In this document: in pieces, positions 58,876-61,892 of the stretch
Layout of the letters: each line of letters begins with the position of its first letter
Numbering within the stretch: the first letter of the stretch is position 1
Assembly: GCF_003002895.1 (NCBI RefSeq)
Contig: NZ_PVTI01000024.1
Location: 1-61,892 of the forward strand
Direction of reading: 5' to 3'
Length of the DNA: 61,892 nt
DNA from: Knoellia remsis
Lineage (GTDB): Bacteria > Actinomycetota > Actinomycetes > Actinomycetales > Dermatophilaceae
The notes under the pieces: generated by a model
What the model was told of the DNA's origin: nothing
Databases searched by the model: none
Seen by the model: only the letters and a program-made list of their open reading frames with translations
Made by a program: the position numbers and the translations under genes

Positions 58876-61386
58876 AAAGAATTGCACTCGCTGGCGGAGT
58901 TGACCGACCAGTGGCGTCAGCGGGCGACGCTCACGTTGGGCGAGGACGCAACCACCTGGGCGCAGCACCTGCTCGACCAGGGTGCGACCGAAGCCCTGCT
59001 ACGCGCGGACGACCTCGGGTTGGAGCAGATCTACGACCTCGCCACGGTCGTGCTGATGGAGGTCGCCAACCGGCGTGCAACCTGGGGGCGCTGGAACGTG
59101 CACGCCGAGACGATGAGGCAACTCATGGGCGTCCGGTTCGCTACCACCGACGACCGCATAGCCGTTCTCGATTAGATCGTCTCCCGCGTCGAGGCCGAGT
59201 CGCTGCGGCTCACCCCTGCTTACGACCGTGCCGTGCCCGCGCACTACATCGAGGGCGAGGGCAACAGGTTCCAGCCCGTCGATCAGATCGCCTACTCCAG
59301 CCAAGACATCCTCGACGCCGAACAACGCCTCCTCGCGCACAGTCAGGACGAGACCGGCCCGTTGCTCGGGGCGCGGCTGGTCGCCCGGCACACCTCGCGC
59401 AAGATCCGCGGCGTCCGGCTCGACGCGGATCAGGCCACCGCGATCACCCGTATCGCCCGCTCCGGGCTGACCCTCGATCTGCTCGTCGGGCCTGCCGGGG
59501 CCGGAAAGACCACCGCACTACGGGCGCTGCATCGCGCATGGACGGCGGCTCACGACAAGGATTCGGTGATCGGGCTCGCGCCCTCGGCAGCGGCCGCCGA
59601 CGTGCTCGGTGACTCGCTCGGCATCCGGGCCGAGAACACCGCGAAGTTCCTCTACGAACACGCCAAAGACCGCTGGAACCTCGAAGCCGGGCAGCTCGTG
59701 CTCGTGGACGAGTCCTCGCTCGCGGGCACGCTCGCGCTGGATCGGATCACCGCGCACGCCGCCGAGGTCGGGGCCAAAGTCGTCCTCATCGGCGACTGGG
59801 CGCAACTCTCCGCGGTGGAGACGGGCGGCGCGTTCGGGATGCTCACCCGCCACCGCCACCAGGTGCCCGAGCTCACCGACGTGCGCCGCTTTGTCAATGA
59901 GTGGGAGAAGACCGCGAGCCTGGGCCTGCGGCACGGCAACGTCAAGGCGCTCGACGCCTACAACGAGCAAGGCCGGCTGGTCGAGGGCGACGCCGAGACG
60001 ATGCTCGACGCGATCTACGAGGCGTGGCGCACCGACCGCGATCAGGGCCTGCGCACGCTGATGATCGCGGGCACCGGCGAGGTGGTCGCCGAGCTCAACG
60101 GCCGTGCCCGCGCCGACCTCATCGAAGCCGGGCGTGTCGAGGCCGAGGGCGTCGGTCTGCACGACGGCGCCACCGCCGGAGTCGGGGATCTGGTCGTGAC
60201 CCGGCTCAACGACCGCCGCCTGACCACCGGCAGAACATGGGTCAAGAACGGCGACCGTTGGCAGGTCAGCCACCGATACGAGGATGGCGCCGTCGCGGTG
60301 CGTCGTCTCGGCACGGGCGACCAGCCGCGAGGCAAGGCGCTCGTGCTGCCCGCGAAGTATGTCCGCGAAGAACTCGAACTCGGTTACGCCTCCACCGTGC
60401 ACCGCGCTCAAGGAGCCAGCGTCGACACCGCGCACGCGCTCGTCGACCCCGAGAAAGCGGCGCGTGAGTTGTTCTACGTCGCCATGACCCGAGGCAAGCA
60501 CCGCAACCACGCCTACGTCATCGTGCCCGACCCGCACGAGGTCGAGCCCCATCTCGACCAGCCGAAGCCGTTGACGCTCATCGACCGCCTGGCCGAAGTG
60601 CTCAAGCGCAGCGATGCTGACCTCTCCGCCACCGAGACCCTCGTGCTCGAGGTCGACCGCCACGCTTCGCTGTCCACGCTGATGAACGAGTACGACGTGC
60701 TGGCCCGTGAAGCGCAGGTCGACCGCTGGGCCACGCTACTCGACGTTGCACGGTTCCCCGACGATGTGGCCGACGACGTGTTCACCAGCCCGTACTACGA
60801 ACGCCTCGAAGCAGCACTCGCCAGGCACGAAGCCTCCGGGCATCCCGCCACCGTCGCACTGAACAAGCTCGCGCCCCGGCTGACACCCAGCGACGAGCAG
60901 ACCGACCCGGCCGCGCAGCTCGCGGCCATGCTCGACGAGGCCACCAGCCAGCTGCGGCCCGGCAGGAACCGTCGAGCACGGGTCGCCGGGCTCATCGCGA
61001 CTCCGGCCAAGCCAATCGCCGACGATATACAGACGGCGCTCGATGAGCGGCAGGCTCTCATCGAAGCCACCGCCCGCAGACTCGTGCGGGAAGCACAGAA
61101 CGCTGAGGCCGCATGGTTCTCACGACTCGGCACACCCCCGGTGCAGCCGAAGGCGAGAGCACAGTGGCAATCGCAGGCGGCCGCTATTGCGTTCTACCGA
61201 TACCGCCATGAGATCAGCGGCCCGTCGCCGCTGGGCGAGGCCGAGGCGATCCGCACCCCCGAGCAGGCCGCCGAGTATCGCGCAGCGCAGGCCGCCCTCG
61301 CGCAGCTCCGGCGTCTCGCCGCGTCTGCCACCGAAAACCGCCACCAGCGAAACACTCCGCACGTTGGCTGGGGCCCCCGCTTGTGA
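58876..61386 (+). pseudogene. TraA/MobF-type relaxase-helicase, N-truncated and with an in-frame stop
   Basis: Remnant of a conjugative relaxase: the N-terminal three-histidine relaxase domain is gone. What remains starts at ELHSLAELTDQWRQRATL and carries the SF1 helicase: Walker A GPAGAGKTTALRAL, Walker B LVLVDESSLAG, motif III GDWAQLSAVETGG and motifs V-VI ASTVHRAQGAS and LFYVAMTRGKHRN. A TAG at 59173-59175 breaks the frame after FATTDDRIAVLD; reading resumes in the same frame with IVSRVEAESLRL, so one base change explains it. From 59233 an ATG opens a 717-codon helicase-only frame that could still be translated. Confidence 0.85.
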
Positions 61387-61397
61387 AGCCTCTCGGC

Positions 61398-61560
61398 TCA
61401 AGCAAGCAAGTCCTTGGTATGCGTCCACACTGTCATCCGGTGGACACCGAAGCGCCGCGAAATGGAGACCACGCTCTCGCCCCTGGCTCGCGCGGTTCGG
61501 ATCGAGTCCACTTCGCTCTGCGTCAGGGGTGTTCTAGTTCGTCTGCTTGGCTTCGACACT
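61398..61560 (-). pseudogene. Resolvase/invertase, C-terminal part, cut by IS
   Basis: Reverse-strand frame without start ending at 61398: SKPSRRTRTPLTQSEVDS, then IRTARARGESVVSISRRFGV and HRMTVWTHTKDLLA. This is the helix-turn-helix end of a small serine resolvase. Its catalytic domain is missing because the IS256-type end begins at about 61561. Confidence 0.75.
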
Positions 61561-61892
61561 GGTCAAGTCCGGATCGGTGGTGTACGACGGTGATCCGTCG
61601 AGGGTTGTGGTTTAGGCGTTGATGGCGCCGGCGATCAGCTCGGTGGTCACCTCCTCGTTCCCGGCCTGTCCCTCGCGGGCGATGAGCACGGCGCGGGCGT
61701 TCTTGAGGGCTTCGAGGCCGAGGTAGCGGCGTTGTTCGGCCCATTCGTCGTGCTGCTCCGCGAGGACGGCCCCGACGAGCCGGATCACGGACTCGCGGTT
61801 GGGGAAGATCCCGACGACGTCGGTGCGGCGGCGGATCTCTCGGTTGAGGCGCTCGTTGGGGTTGTTCGACCAGATCTGGCGCCAGATCTCCT
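61561..61892 (-). mobile_element. IS256-family insertion sequence, one end
   Basis: The outer end reads GGTCAAGTCCGGATCGGTGG from 61561, close in layout to IS256 terminal repeats. The transposase gene lies 51 bp inside it and continues past the window edge. The other end and any target duplication cannot be seen. Confidence 0.75.
61612..61892 (-). CDS. IS256-family (mutator-type) transposase, C-terminal part
   Basis: Partial: the 5' end is outside. The visible 93 codons include SNNPNERLNREIRRRTDVVG, IFPNRESVIRLVGAVLAEQ and DEWAEQRRYLGLEAL, the conserved C-terminal region of IS256 DDE transposases; the last catalytic Glu should be the one in NERLNREI. The stop codon TAA is at 61612-61614. Confidence 0.9.
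   Translation of the reverse strand, partial: EIWRQIWSNNPNERLNREIRRRTDVVGIFPNRESVIRLVGAVLAEQHDEWAEQRRYLGLEALKNARAVLIAREGQAGNEEVTTELIAGAINA

Larger units (their letters stand above)
43503..61892. mobile_element. Integrated island, left end to window edge
   Basis: From the recombinase overlapping tRNA-Val to at least the right edge the content is that of an actinobacterial integrative element: large serine recombinase, small ICE-type proteins, SSB, helicase and relaxase remnants, two metal-resistance blocks, a resolvase fragment and an IS256-family end. The word GTATGCC/GGCATAC, frequent to the left, is almost missing here. No second copy of the tRNA 3' half was found by eye, so the right junction lies outside. 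Several genes are truncated, which suggests the element no longer transfers by itself. Confidence 0.88.

Noticed and set aside
45000-61892. Right attachment site of the island inside the window
   Set aside because: I looked for a second copy of the tRNA-Val 3' half and saw none; the right end must be outside.
1-61892. Riboswitches (thiamine, cobalamin, SAM, fluoride, ydaO) in intergenic gaps
   Set aside because: Gaps are short and none shows the conserved cores; the longest gaps hold tRNAs, repeats or promoters.

Overview
The window comes from a high-GC actinobacterium. The gene content (kdpFABCDE with a pabB/pabC neighbour, HemY/HemQ-type haem synthesis, WhiB, ANTAR and SigB-type regulators, DUF222-HNH proteins) and many leaderless starts fit a member of the Micrococcales, perhaps an Intrasporangiaceae-like organism. 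That placement is by inference only. Bases 1 to about 43,500 read as ordinary chromosome. Bases 43,503 to the right edge are an acquired island entered through a tRNA-Val gene. Chromosomal part: (1) haem block: hemE, a DUF4349 lipoprotein, cgoX and chdC, which together mark the coproporphyrin-dependent route. (2) msrB, a secreted lamin-tail/EEP nuclease and a Tat-exported family 8 polysaccharide lyase broken by a frameshift. (3) A two-domain LigD-like polymerase-ligase with an alpha/beta hydrolase, a dicarboxylate symporter with a luciferase-like monooxygenase, then a 67-bp tandem repeat built from a terminator hairpin. (4) A divergent RibD-like reductase/PPK2 pair, a YihY protein, and three tRNAs (Gly, Cys, Val) closed by a classical terminator. 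(5) A GAF-ANTAR regulator, an alcohol dehydrogenase/unknown/SDR operon, a SigB-type sigma factor, and an acyl-CoA ligase with a thiolase that lacks one catalytic cysteine. (6) A sugar ABC importer without its own ATPase, and WhiB with a flavodoxin-fold protein. (7) The potassium-uptake cluster: a kinase-less DUF4118 protein diverges from kdpFABC-kdpD-kdpE across a region with helically phased GTCAAG repeats. (8) pabB, pabC and a PGPGW protein lead up to tRNA-Val(CAC). Island part: a large serine recombinase whose 3' end reads into tRNA-Val is followed by conjugative-element genes (small membrane protein, DUF6349-like protein, SSB, a truncated helicase). Next come an intact arsenic operon with its own thioredoxin pair (trxB-trxA-acr3-arsR/arsC fusion-arsC), an intact cadmium operon on the other strand (cmtR, P-type ATPase, thioredoxin-like protein) and a partly decayed arsO operon. 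The right end holds a relaxase/helicase remnant with an in-frame stop and a resolvase cut by an IS256-family element that leaves the window. At three points (about 49,247, 57,970 and 58,875) two genes meet head to head, both lacking their 5' ends; these look like repeated deletion or module-swap scars. The resistance operons are intact while the transfer genes are broken, so the island looks like a degraded integrative element kept for metal resistance. A compositional marker supports the boundary: the heptamer GTATGCC/GGCATAC was counted by eye 42 times before 43,500 and once after it.
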